A stretch of DNA of 64,000 nt from Acinetobacter sp. SAAs474 (GTDB lineage Bacteria > Pseudomonadota > Gammaproteobacteria > Pseudomonadales > Moraxellaceae), in contig NZ_CP127915.1 in NCBI RefSeq assembly GCF_032823475.1, positions 1,054,001-1,118,000 on the forward strand, given 5' to 3'. The notes under the pieces are model-generated. The model searched no databases and was not told the DNA's origin. It was given only the letters and a program-made list of their open reading frames with translations. A program made the position numbers and the translations under genes. The first letter of the stretch is position 1, and every line of letters starts with the position of its first letter. Below, piece after piece: positions 1-7,751 of the stretch.

Positions 1-330
1 GTGATTAACCATGACTTGTATGTGACTGTTTTTGATCGTAGTCCAAAAAATGCATTAGATCAATGCGGTGCTAGTATTCAAGGGAGTAGCACGACGACTT
101 TGTTTTGTATGCCTTATGGGCAATGTCAAACAGGTTCAATATTGTCACATCAGATGCCTTTAGGGGCTGGAATAATCGCAGCAGCAATTGGTGGTGATGC
201 AGCGACAGGAATGACACGCATGATTGTCAGCCCTCAGGATAAAAGTAAAATGTCCGATAATGTGATTATGCATAAGCGTTATCAAACCGTAACAAAACTT
301 AGCCCTCAACGCTGGTATGAACAACATTAA
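1..330 (+). CDS. C-terminal end of a PilY1/ComC-like pilus protein (5' truncated)
   Basis: An open frame runs in from the window edge and stops at 328-330, so only about the last 109 residues are visible. The fragment has three cysteines and ends in a polar tail. I identify it mainly by context: in Acinetobacter the gene before the ComE/ComF minor pilins and rpsP encodes the large PilY1-type tip protein (ComC) needed for type IV pili and DNA uptake. The visible part carries no diagnostic motif. The GTG at position 1 is not a real start. The next gene begins 13 nt after the stop, suggesting one operon. Confidence 0.5.
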   Translation: MINHDLYVTVFDRSPKNALDQCGASIQGSSTTTLFCMPYGQCQTGSILSHQMPLGAGIIAAAIGGDAATGMTRMIVSPQDKSKMSDNVIMHKRYQTVTKLSPQRWYEQH

Positions 331-343
331 GCTGAGTCATGAT

Positions 344-817
344 ATGCAATCGAATCAACGCGACTAGACTGGATTTACCTTAATTGAATTGATGTTGGTG
401 GTTGTTTTGATTACGATTCTTGCCGTGATTGCAATTCCTTTATTTCAACAATATGCTCGCCAAGCCATAGTCAGCCAAGCACAACAAGAAATGCTACATT
501 TAGCAATATTACTAGAACGTCATAAAGTACGTAATTTTTCATATCGTGGATTCTCACCGACGTCTATCGCTATTCCACGTCATGTATCAGCACAGAAACA
601 TCAATATCAGTTAATGATCGTCGATGGTGATCAGGTCAACTTAAAGTTAACCGATGAACATGCACTAGGGCAGCATTGGGCGATACAGGCACAGCCTATA
701 GATCATCATCATTATCCTGCGTTATTGATGACCAGTCAGGGAATTCGTTGTAAAAATAATAATACGCTTGATGTTAATTTTAAGCATTGTGGTGATCATG
801 GGCAGGAAGTATGGTAA
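344..817 (+). pseudogene. comE: Type IV minor pilin (ComE-like) interrupted by TAG in its leader
   Basis: From the ATG at 344 the frame reads MQSNQRD, then TAG at 365-367, then TGFTLIELM and a hydrophobic helix, open to the TAA at 815-817. GFTLIE is the prepilin peptidase site (cleavage after Gly, Glu at position 5), so the start and the processing site are separated by a stop. With the TAG as sense the leader would be 10 residues, normal for class III signal peptides. The rest (about 150 residues, cysteine pair near the C-terminus) is undamaged. The only later starts (TTG 389, ATG 392) lose the cleavage site. It could be a recent nonsense mutation (for example CAG to TAG), amber readthrough, or a sequence error. 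The ComE name follows the Acinetobacter gene order. Confidence 0.7.
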
Positions 818-1255
818 ATGAAAAAAGGCTTTAGCTTAATTGAACTTATGCTGGTCATTGTGATTATGGCTATCTTGATCATGATGGTGTATCCCGATTA
901 TCAACAGTACGTACGTCATACTAAACGTATTGAAGCACAGGCAGAATTAACGGCACTTGCCAAGCAATTGCAGCGCTATAAAGTTGTAAATTTAACGTTT
1001 TTAAAGGCCAATGGCAAACCGATCACGTTAGTTGATATTGGTGAAAAAAAAATGCTTTATTTACCAAGAGCTGGACGTCCACTTTATCAGATTAAGTTGA
1101 GTCAGGTTGGTATAAATTCATGGTTATTAACGGCAACGCCGTTGCAACACAGTACGCAGTGGCAAGATGGCGGCTTTGCCTTAAATCATCGTGGTGAAAA
1201 ATGCTGGATACAAGGTTTGGCAAAATGTGTACCCTCTGCAACCTCACAATGGTGA
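818..1255 (+). CDS. comF: Type IV minor pilin (ComF-like, PilE family)
   Basis: The 145-residue protein begins MKKGFSLIELMLVIVIMAIL: a very short positive leader, the prepilin peptidase site G4/F5, the conserved Glu5 of the mature protein and the N-terminal polymerisation helix. Two cysteines near the C-terminus (CWIQGLAKC) probably form the pilin D-loop disulfide. Its ATG directly follows the stop of the previous pilin frame, so the two are probably translationally coupled. Minor pilins of this cluster prime the type IV pilus and are needed for natural transformation in Acinetobacter. The symbol follows A. baylyi usage and is unrelated to the ComF phosphoribosyltransferase at 60581-61216. 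Confidence 0.82.
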   Translation: MKKGFSLIELMLVIVIMAILIMMVYPDYQQYVRHTKRIEAQAELTALAKQLQRYKVVNLTFLKANGKPITLVDIGEKKMLYLPRAGRPLYQIKLSQVGINSWLLTATPLQHSTQWQDGGFALNHRGEKCWIQGLAKCVPSATSQW

Positions 1256-1380
1256 GCATATCGAGTTATCTTGAATGTTGCTGTCTGCATTTCATCTTCA
1301 AATGATTGGATAAGTTTACATCAAGCAAAAGAATAAACATTTTTAATCTTTCTTTTACTGTCAACTTCGCATAAAATATG

Positions 1381-1397
1381 CCCCTCTATGAAAGGGG
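1381..1397 (+). promoter_or_regulatory. Small hairpin in the rpsP leader
   Basis: CCCCT (1381-1385) and AGGGG (1393-1397) can pair around a 7-nt loop about 60 nt upstream of rpsP. It lies in the 200-nt gap after the pilin genes, where the rpsP operon promoter is expected. The function is unknown; it could simply stabilise the leader. Confidence 0.3.
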
Positions 1398-1455
1398 TTA
1401 GAAATGTTGCGATGGTCGTAACAGCGATAATCCGTAAAAACTATAAGGTTGTATC

Positions 1456-1713
1456 ATGGTTGTTATTCGTCTTGCACGCGGTGGTGCTAAAAAACGTCCG
1501 TTCTATCAAATTATTGTAACTGATAGCCGTAATGCACGTGATGGTCGTTTCATCGAACGTATTGGTTTCTTTAACCCAACAGCTCAAGGTAAAGCAGAAA
1601 AACTTCGTTTAGATGCTGATCGTTTTGCACATTGGGTTGCTCAAGGTGCACAGCCTTCTGAACGTGTTGCTTCATTAGCTGCACAAGCGAAAAAAGCGGC
1701 AGTTGCTGCATAA
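1456..1713 (+). CDS. rpsP: 30S ribosomal protein S16
   Basis: This 85-residue protein has the S16 opening [19 protein letters not shown] and the [12 protein letters not shown] segment typical of the family. S16 binds 16S rRNA and is needed for assembly of the 30S body. It is the first gene of the conserved rpsP-rimM-trmD-rplS operon, with rimM beginning 25 nt after its stop. The Ala/Lys-rich end is typical of gammaproteobacterial S16. Confidence 0.98.
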   Translation: MVVIRLARGGAKKRPFYQIIVTDSRNARDGRFIERIGFFNPTAQGKAEKLRLDADRFAHWVAQGAQPSERVASLAAQAKKAAVAA

Positions 1714-1738
1714 TCTTGATCGCTTAGGTAATTTGCCC

Positions 1739-2287
1739 ATGACACCAACACAGAATGTACCCGAAGATCGGATTCAGATTGGACAGCTACGTTCAGCATA
1801 TGGTCTAAATGGGTGGCTCTGGGTCTATTCCAATACAGAACCGATGAGCAATATTTTTGACTATCTGCCTTGGTATATTGAAACCAAAGCAGGTTGGCAA
1901 ATGGCTGATATAAAACGTTGGAAACCGCATGGTAAAGGCTTGGTTGTTGCATTAAAAGGTGTGGTTGACCGCACTGCAGCAGATGCTTTAGTGGGTGCCA
2001 ATATCTGGATTGCTAAATCTCAATTGCCACAACCTGGTGTAGATGAATACTATTGGTCTGATTTAAAAGGTCTAACCGTATTGGGTTTAGATGATCAAGA
2101 CCAAGAAATAAATCTCGGAAAAATCCATGAATTGTTTGAAACGGGTGCGAATGACGTTATGGTGGTTCGTGCTACTTTAGACAGTATTGATGCTGAGGAG
2201 CGTATGATTCCATGGCATCAAGATGTGGTACAACGCGTTGATCTCGAAGCTGGTCGTATTTACGTGAATTGGGGCGTAGATTATTAA
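1739..2287 (+). CDS. rimM: 16S rRNA processing protein RimM
   Basis: RimM helps mature the 30S head and binds S19. The N-terminal beta-barrel starts around IQIGQLRSAYGLNGWLWVYSNTE, and the C-terminal PRC-barrel contains DLKGLTVLG and GANDVMVVR. I chose the ATG at 1739 (182 residues), which gives the usual length. A longer frame from TTG 1703 would overlap rpsP and add 12 residues without family character. It is the second gene of the operon. Confidence 0.96.
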   Translation: MTPTQNVPEDRIQIGQLRSAYGLNGWLWVYSNTEPMSNIFDYLPWYIETKAGWQMADIKRWKPHGKGLVVALKGVVDRTAADALVGANIWIAKSQLPQPGVDEYYWSDLKGLTVLGLDDQDQEINLGKIHELFETGANDVMVVRATLDSIDAEERMIPWHQDVVQRVDLEAGRIYVNWGVDY

Positions 2288-2329
2288 TTCTTTTAGAATT
2301 CATACAGCAGGAAACTGAAGGAGTCTGTA

Positions 2330-3082
2330 GTGTTTTTTGCAGTCATAACACTTTTTCCTGAGATGTTTGCAGCGATTACAGACTTTGGGATTAGTGGTCG
2401 TGCGGTACAACGTGAATTAATTCAGCTGAACTGTATTAATCCCCGAGACTTTGCTGAGGGTCGCTATAAAAAAGTGGATGAACGTCCATTTGGTGGTGGT
2501 CCTGGCATGGTCATGATGGCAGAGCCGTTAGCCAAAGCGATTCAGCATGCTAAAGTGCTTGCAACGCAGGCAGGAGCGTTCAATGTCCCTGTGGTATATA
2601 TGTCACCACAAGGCCAGACCTTAAATGAGTCCGCAGTACAACAGTTTGTTGATTATGATGGTTTAATTCTATTATGCGGTCGTTATGAAGGTGTTGATGA
2701 ACGTTTGATTGAAAAATACGTTGATCAAGAATGGTCCATTGGTGATTACGTTTTATCGGGTGGTGAGCTTCCCGCTATGGTGTTATTAGACAGTGTAATC
2801 CGAAGACTTCCGGGTGCAATGTCTGATGAGCAATCTGCAATACAGGATTCATTTGTAGATGGTCTTTTAGATTGTCCACAATATACTAAACCAGACCATT
2901 TTGAAGGTTTGGCGGTGCCTGATGTACTCAAGTCAGGGCATCATGCCAATATTGATAAATGGCGATTTTTGCAGCGTTATCAACGTACCCAACAGCGTCG
3001 GCCTGAATTGGTTGAACAGGTTGAGTTGAATGTGCAGCAAAAAAAATGGTTAAAAGATGAGTTGGTGAATAAAAGTAATTAA
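2330..3082 (+). CDS. trmD: tRNA (guanine-N1)-methyltransferase TrmD
   Basis: TrmD methylates G37 next to the anticodon of certain tRNAs using S-adenosylmethionine, which prevents +1 frameshifting. The 250-residue protein shows the SPOUT trefoil-knot motifs: [35 protein letters not shown] and the early [11 protein letters not shown]. The start is a GTG at 2330 preceded by a good ribosome binding site (GAAGGAG, 2315-2322). It is the third gene of the rpsP operon. Confidence 0.97.
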   Translation: MFFAVITLFPEMFAAITDFGISGRAVQRELIQLNCINPRDFAEGRYKKVDERPFGGGPGMVMMAEPLAKAIQHAKVLATQAGAFNVPVVYMSPQGQTLNESAVQQFVDYDGLILLCGRYEGVDERLIEKYVDQEWSIGDYVLSGGELPAMVLLDSVIRRLPGAMSDEQSAIQDSFVDGLLDCPQYTKPDHFEGLAVPDVLKSGHHANIDKWRFLQRYQRTQQRRPELVEQVELNVQQKKWLKDELVNKSN

Positions 3083-3190
3083 CTTTTATTGATCAATTTA
3101 ATAACTAGGCTCTTTATGTCTTGAAGCGGTCAAGCATAAAGGGAAAGATAATCGGGTTGATATGCGTGATAGCCTCTGTCCCCAGCGGTA

Positions 3191-3207
3191 ATCAGACCTC
3201 TTCTGAT
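3191..3207 (+). promoter_or_regulatory. Hairpin just upstream of the rplS ribosome binding site
   Basis: ATCAGA (3191-3196) and TCTGAT (3202-3207) form a perfect 6-bp inverted repeat with a 5-nt loop. The rplS ribosome binding site GGAG is at 3220-3223. The 149-nt gap between trmD and rplS is long for this operon and could hold a translational control element, as other ribosomal protein leaders do. That role is inference. Confidence 0.35.
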
Positions 3208-3231
3208 CCGCATAATATTGGAGTATTCCAC

Positions 3232-3606
3232 ATGAGTGGTAAGCATCCTTTAGTTCAAGCTGTTGAAAATGCACAGTTAAAACAAGATATCCCTGCTTTT
3301 GCACCTGGTGACACCGTCATTGTTCAAGTTAAAGTAAAAGAGGGTGACCGTGAGCGTCTTCAAGCATTTGAAGGTGTGGTTATTGCGAAGAAAAATCGTG
3401 GTTTAAACTCTGCGTTTACAGTACGTAAAATTTCTAGCGGTATTGGTGTTGAGCGTGTATTCCAAACTCATTCTCCAATTGTTGCTAAAATTGAAGTGAA
3501 ACGTCGTGGTGATGTTCGCCGTGCTAAACTTTACTATCTACGTGAATTATCTGGTAAAGCTGCACGTATTCGTGAAAAATTACCTGCACGTAAAACTGTT
3601 GCTTAA
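3232..3606 (+). CDS. rplS: 50S ribosomal protein L19
   Basis: L19 sits at the 30S-50S interface. The 124-residue protein carries the family core [48 protein letters not shown] and [19 protein letters not shown]. The ATG at 3232 is chosen because GGAG lies 8 nt before it and it gives the usual N-terminus. An in-frame extension from 3121 has no L19 character. It is the last gene of the operon and is followed by a strong terminator. Confidence 0.97.
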   Translation: MSGKHPLVQAVENAQLKQDIPAFAPGDTVIVQVKVKEGDRERLQAFEGVVIAKKNRGLNSAFTVRKISSGIGVERVFQTHSPIVAKIEVKRRGDVRRAKLYYLRELSGKAARIREKLPARKTVA

Positions 3607-3622
3607 TACAGTTTATCGATCA

Positions 3623-3654
3623 AAAAATGCGCCTATAATAGGCGCATTTTTTTA
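3623..3654 (+). terminator. Rho-independent terminator of the rpsP operon
   Basis: ATGCGCCT (3627-3634) pairs with AGGCGCAT (3640-3647) around a 5-nt loop and is followed by a run of T. It lies 20 nt after the rplS stop. Confidence 0.92.
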
Positions 3655-4049
3655 ATCTTCAATCATGAATTCTGTACACATTCATCAGTGTTGATCCATA
3701 TTTTAAGAAACAGGATCGTCTTACGCCAAATTGTGGCTTAAAATGGTCAAGTTTAATGATCATAGCTTTATCATCAATCAGATAAAATATTTTAGTTTTG
3801 TTCTATTAATAATAAATTACTTTAATCAATATTTGAATTTTAATATATTGTCATAATCGTATTACATGTAATCTGATATTAAGGCCAGTTCAATGTGCCA
3901 CAGTTATCAGTATTTAAATGTAAATGATTAATTTTAAATATCTTAAATAATATATTAAATATTACCCCTTTATTTTTGATCCATAAATTATTCATTAATA
4001 CTTTGCAATCAGAATAAATTTATTTTAATTAATTCATGAGAAATAATAT
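3655..4049. other. AT-rich intergenic region
   Basis: About 395 nt between the rplS terminator and the next gene, extremely AT-rich in its second half. I see no ORF with coding character and no RNA gene. It probably holds the promoter of the secreted-protein gene at 4050. Confidence 0.6.
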
Positions 4050-4580
4050 ATGAAACTTACAAAATATTTACTTGGATCTGGTCTATTAGTGAGCGCATTT
4101 AGTATTTGTGCTGCGCCATTACCCAATACCATTATGGTCCAAGATAAGGCCGTGGTACCCGTATTAAAAACCGAAGTGATTCGTCGTGTTGAGGGACAGC
4201 AACCGGAACGTACGGTTGAAGCAACTGTACTTGAGATCAGCAATAAAGGCCAAGATATTGTTGCCAAGGAAGTGGTGTTTAAAGATGATTTAAATCAGTT
4301 TACAGAGAAAAAGTTGCCGACACCGATATTACAAAAAGGTAAAGTGATTGTTCCAACCTCTAAAATTGAGATCAATCGAACTTTAACCTCAGAAGGCAAG
4401 GTGATTGGTCAAGCCAAGCAAATTGATGTTGAAGGAGTTGAATTTCAAAAGGGACTAAAACCAGCCAAAAGAACACTTCAACTTGATCAGATTCAGAATC
4501 CACAAACCAATAAAAAAATATCGCATGCAGTGATTGGTAAGGATGGTGTTGTCACGAAGGATGTGATTGTCGTTGAGTAA
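4050..4580 (+). CDS. Hypothetical secreted protein
   Basis: The 176-residue product starts with a classic signal peptide (MKLTKYLLGSGLLVSAFSICA, cleavage likely after CAA near residue 22). The mature part is charged and contains two related stretches around ILEISNKGQDIVAKEVVFK and INRTLTSEGKVIGQAKQID, suggesting a beta-rich repeat fold. No catalytic motif is visible and I do not recognise the family. It appears to be a single-gene unit in an AT-rich setting and probably acts in the periplasm. Confidence 0.75.
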   Translation: MKLTKYLLGSGLLVSAFSICAAPLPNTIMVQDKAVVPVLKTEVIRRVEGQQPERTVEATVLEISNKGQDIVAKEVVFKDDLNQFTEKKLPTPILQKGKVIVPTSKIEINRTLTSEGKVIGQAKQIDVEGVEFQKGLKPAKRTLQLDQIQNPQTNKKISHAVIGKDGVVTKDVIVVE

Positions 4581-4718
4581 TCACCCTAAGATAAACAAAA
4601 AGATCGTGATCTATATTTTAAAACTTAAATGGTTTATAGCATAATAAGATTGAATCAATGCGATAGCATAATATTACTGAAATACACGGGTCTACTGTAT
4701 AGGTTAAGGAGAAAAATC

Positions 4719-5078
4719 ATGAAAAAAGTTGTGGGTATGATGGCGCTAATGTCTCTTTCTACATTTTTTTTAGCCGGTTGTTCAAATATGTCAGCAACTG
4801 AACAACGTATTGGTACTGCCGCATTGGGTGGTGCTGTAGGTGGTGCTGCAGGTAATCGTGTAGGCGGTGGTCTTGGCGCAGTTTTAGGCGCAGGCGCAGG
4901 CGGTGCGGTAGGCAGTAAAGTTGAAAATGGTTCGAATAATAATGCAGCAGCGGGTGGAATCGGTGGTGCGATTGGTTCTATTATTGGTAAAGAGTTAATT
5001 GGCGGTAGTACAGGTGCAGCAATTGGTGGTGCAATCGGTGCTGGTGCGGGCGTGGCAATTGAAGACAAGAAAAAATAA
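4719..5078 (+). CDS. Glycine-zipper outer-membrane-type lipoprotein
   Basis: The 119-residue protein has a lipoprotein signal peptide with lipobox LAGC (Cys21). After it come repeated glycine-zipper stretches (GGAVGGAAGNRVGGG, GGAIGSIIG, GGAIGAGAG), resembling the 17-kDa antigen/OmpA-associated zipper lipoproteins. The ATG at 4719 is supported by AAGGAG at 4706-4711; the frame upstream of it is not coding. These proteins sit in the outer membrane facing the periplasm and their roles are poorly defined. The gene has its own terminator. Confidence 0.85.
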   Translation: MKKVVGMMALMSLSTFFLAGCSNMSATEQRIGTAALGGAVGGAAGNRVGGGLGAVLGAGAGGAVGSKVENGSNNNAAAGGIGGAIGSIIGKELIGGSTGAAIGGAIGAGAGVAIEDKKK

Positions 5079-5105
5079 TCTACTGATTCAATCAGCTTGA
5101 TGTGT

Positions 5106-5139
5106 AATGCCAGTGAATGAAAATTGACTGGCATTTTTT
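5106..5139 (+). terminator. Rho-independent terminator
   Basis: AATGCCAGT (5106-5114) pairs with ACTGGCATT (5127-5135) around a 12-nt loop, followed by T residues. It ends the zipper lipoprotein gene. The arm sequence recurs in the suhB terminator at 51419. Confidence 0.85.
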
Positions 5140-5349
5140 ATAGATGTCATTTTGGGTTTATATTACATGTATATGCGATAAAGTATTTAACGATGTTGAT
5201 TTTATGCGAGCCATAGTCTGAAATTAATCAATTAAAATAAGTCATTTTAATTTAACTGGATATCGACAATCTATTTTCCAATTAAAATGCAGCATAAAAC
5301 TCAGTTCAAACTCTGATAAAATAGTTTTTTTCTCAATATATCCTGCTTT

Positions 5350-6714
5350 ATGTTTGCAATTCTGACAGCCATTACGGTGATGTTTGGCTTGGCACTGGCT
5401 CGTGTTCCGGTAGTGTTTTCACTGATAATTGGTGCCCTTTTAGGTGGTTTACTTGGTGGTTTAGGTCTGCAAGGTACTTTAGAAGTATTTAATAATGGAC
5501 TGGGGGGTGGCGCTAAAATTGCTTTAGCCTATGGTGTTTTAGGTGCATTTGCCTTGGCATTGGCTCGCTCGGGTTTACCTGATTTACTGGCCTATAAATT
5601 GATTGTTAAATTAAAGGGAGCATCTAACCAAAAGGCACAAAATCGTTTGAAATATATGATTTTTGTTGCTGTTCTTCTTCCTACAATCTGTTCTCAAAAC
5701 GTGATTCCAGTCCATATTGCTTTTATTCCAGTCTTAATTCCACCGTTGTTAATTGTATTTAACCATTTAAAATTGGATCGTCGTTTAATTGCATGTATTT
5801 TAACCTTTGGTCTGGTAGCAACTTATATGTTGGTTCCTGTCGGTTTTGGTGCAATTTTTCTGAATGATATTTTGGGACAAAACATTAATACCTTTGGTCG
5901 GGCATATCATTTTGCGATTGAGTATGGCGATATTCCAAAAGCAATGGCACTGCCTGTCTTCGGCATGTTTATTGGTTTGCTGGTGGCCATATTTTTTAGC
6001 TATCGTAAACCGCGCGAATATCAAGATATTCATATTGAAGCACCGAAAACGGCGATTTCAGGACAGGCACTTGAGTATGGTGCTAAACCACAAATTAAGA
6101 CCTTTACCATTGTGATGGCAGTTATTGCGATTTTACTGACCTTAATTGTACAGCTATATTCAGATTCAATGATTCTTGCGGGGCTTGTGGGTGTGGCTGT
6201 GCTGAGCTGTGCTGGAATTTTTAGATGGAATGAAGCAGATGATGTGATTGTGGCTGGGATGCGTATGATGGCCTTGGTCGGTTTCATTATGATTGCGGCA
6301 CAAGGTTTTGCTGCTGTCATCGATGCCACACATCAAGTGCCTGCTTTAGTCGATGCATCGGTTGAATTAATTGGCAATAGTAAGCCACTGGCAGCATTTT
6401 TAATGTTATTGGTTGGATTAATTATTACTTTAGGCATCGGTTCATCTTTTTCGACTGTCCCAATTTTAGCCATTATTTATGTACCCTTATGTTTACAGTT
6501 TGGTTTTAGTCCGGCAGCAACAATTGCATTGATTGGTACTGCAGCCGCGTTAGGGGATGCAGGTTCACCAGCATCTGATTCAACCTTGGGGCCTACTTCT
6601 GGTTTAAATATGGATGGGCAACATGATCATATGTGGGATAGTGTAGTACCGACCTTTATTCACTATAATATTCCATTACTGATTTTTGGCTGGATTGCTG
6701 CAATGATATTGTAA
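5350..6714 (+). CDS. Na+/H+ antiporter-family carrier (NhaC/YuiF-like)
   Basis: This 454-residue inner-membrane protein has about 11-12 hydrophobic segments. It includes the conserved half-repeats GALLGGLLGGLGLQGTLEVFNNGLGGGAKIALAYGVLGAFALALARSG near the N-terminus and GDAGSPASDSTLGPTSGLN near the C-terminus, which match the Na+/H+ antiporter-like ion-transporter family. The substrate cannot be read from the sequence; relatives carry out Na+/H+ or amino-acid/proton exchange. It is monocistronic with an ATG start. Confidence 0.8.
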   Translation: MFAILTAITVMFGLALARVPVVFSLIIGALLGGLLGGLGLQGTLEVFNNGLGGGAKIALAYGVLGAFALALARSGLPDLLAYKLIVKLKGASNQKAQNRLKYMIFVAVLLPTICSQNVIPVHIAFIPVLIPPLLIVFNHLKLDRRLIACILTFGLVATYMLVPVGFGAIFLNDILGQNINTFGRAYHFAIEYGDIPKAMALPVFGMFIGLLVAIFFSYRKPREYQDIHIEAPKTAISGQALEYGAKPQIKTFTIVMAVIAILLTLIVQLYSDSMILAGLVGVAVLSCAGIFRWNEADDVIVAGMRMMALVGFIMIAAQGFAAVIDATHQVPALVDASVELIGNSKPLAAFLMLLVGLIITLGIGSSFSTVPILAIIYVPLCLQFGFSPAATIALIGTAAALGDAGSPASDSTLGPTSGLNMDGQHDHMWDSVVPTFIHYNIPLLIFGWIAAMIL

Positions 6715-6790
6715 ATTTTATGTAATATTGCATTTTAAATATGGCTAAAATTGAGTAAATTAGTCAGATTAATTGAGTAAAAAGTAGACG

Positions 6791-6817
6791 AGGTTGGCAT
6801 TTTTTTTAAACCAACCT
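6791..6817. other. Hairpin with the T-run in its loop
   Basis: AGGTTGG (6791-6797) and CCAACCT (6811-6817) pair; the 13-nt loop holds eight T residues instead of a T-run after the stem. It lies between the antiporter and ompW genes. It is not a standard terminator and its function is unclear. Confidence 0.4.
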
Positions 6818-6952
6818 TGTTACTTTGAATTAAAAAAATACCATTTAAAAACAATATATTACAATTATGTAAAAATAAGCGTATAGAATAGCTATTGCAT
6901 ATTAATAATACACATGTTTAATATAAACCAATTACTACTAAGGGTTGTTAAA

Positions 6953-7546
6953 ATGTTAAAAAAATTAGCTCTAATAACATTAATGGGTATGTCAGCGTCT
7001 GCAGCGATGGCTGGTGACTGGCAAGTAAAAGTGGGTGGCTCTTTAGTTGATCCAACAGGCAATACCAAACTAAATGGTACTACTAAAGTTGAAGCTGATT
7101 ATCAGTATGCTTTTACGCCATCTGTTGAATATTTCTTTAATGATAATTTCTCTACAGAATTACTATTAGCAACACCAATTAAACATGATATTAAAGCAAA
7201 TGGTACGAATATTGGTAGTATTAAACAATTACCACCAACATTAACCTTTAAATATACGTTTGCGAATTCATCACCATTTACACCTTATGTTGGTGTTGGT
7301 GCAACAGGCTTCTTTGCTTGGGGTGTTCAAGGTGATACGATTAAGAAAGTTAAAAATGATGTTGGTGTTGCAGGACAAATTGGAGTTAATTTCCAGCCTG
7401 CTGATGCGAAAAACTGGGGTGTGTTTGCTGACGTACGTTATGCAGACTTAGATCCTAAAGTTAGATTAAATGATGGAAATGACACTGAATTTAAATTAAA
7501 AATCGATCCAGTGATTTATACACTTGGTTATAGCTATCGTTTCTAA
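6953..7546 (+). CDS. ompW: OmpW-family outer membrane protein
   Basis: The 197-residue precursor has a signal peptide ending AMA|GDW. It is followed by the OmpW pattern of alternating beta-strands: WQVKVGGSLVDPTG, the central PPTLTFKYTF..PFTPYVGVGATGFF, and the C-terminal YTLGYSYRF with a terminal Phe for BAM recognition. OmpW forms an eight-stranded barrel with a hydrophobic channel for small apolar compounds. The ATG at 6953 follows AAGGG at 6940-6944; the in-frame extension from 6914 would precede the signal peptide. A strong terminator follows. Confidence 0.9.
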   Translation: MLKKLALITLMGMSASAAMAGDWQVKVGGSLVDPTGNTKLNGTTKVEADYQYAFTPSVEYFFNDNFSTELLLATPIKHDIKANGTNIGSIKQLPPTLTFKYTFANSSPFTPYVGVGATGFFAWGVQGDTIKKVKNDVGVAGQIGVNFQPADAKNWGVFADVRYADLDPKVRLNDGNDTEFKLKIDPVIYTLGYSYRF

Positions 7547-7568
7547 GCCGTTAGCAATATATCAATAG

Positions 7569-7592
7569 CCCTACCTTTTGGTAGGGTTTTTT
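7569..7592 (+). terminator. Rho-independent terminator of ompW
   Basis: CCCTACC (7569-7575) pairs with GGTAGGG (7580-7586) around TTTT, followed by TTTTTT. Confidence 0.92.
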
Positions 7593-7751
7593 ATTGTCGC
7601 GTAGAATTACAGATTAAGATTTTAGATCATCAGTCATTTATTTGCTTAAAAAATAAAAAAACTCGTCTCATAAGGATTGAAAAATAAAAAATTCACACCA
7701 TTCAATATAACAATTGAAAATTATTGCCGTATTATAGAAAAGGAGTAAACC

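Noticed and set aside
3121..3231. N-terminal extension of L19
   Set aside because: The extension is not L19-like, and the ATG at 3232 has its own ribosome binding site.
4655..5134. 159-codon Pro/Ala-rich ORF opposite the zipper lipoprotein
   Set aside because: It mirrors the Gly codons of the real gene, which has a lipobox and ribosome binding site; the antisense frame has neither.
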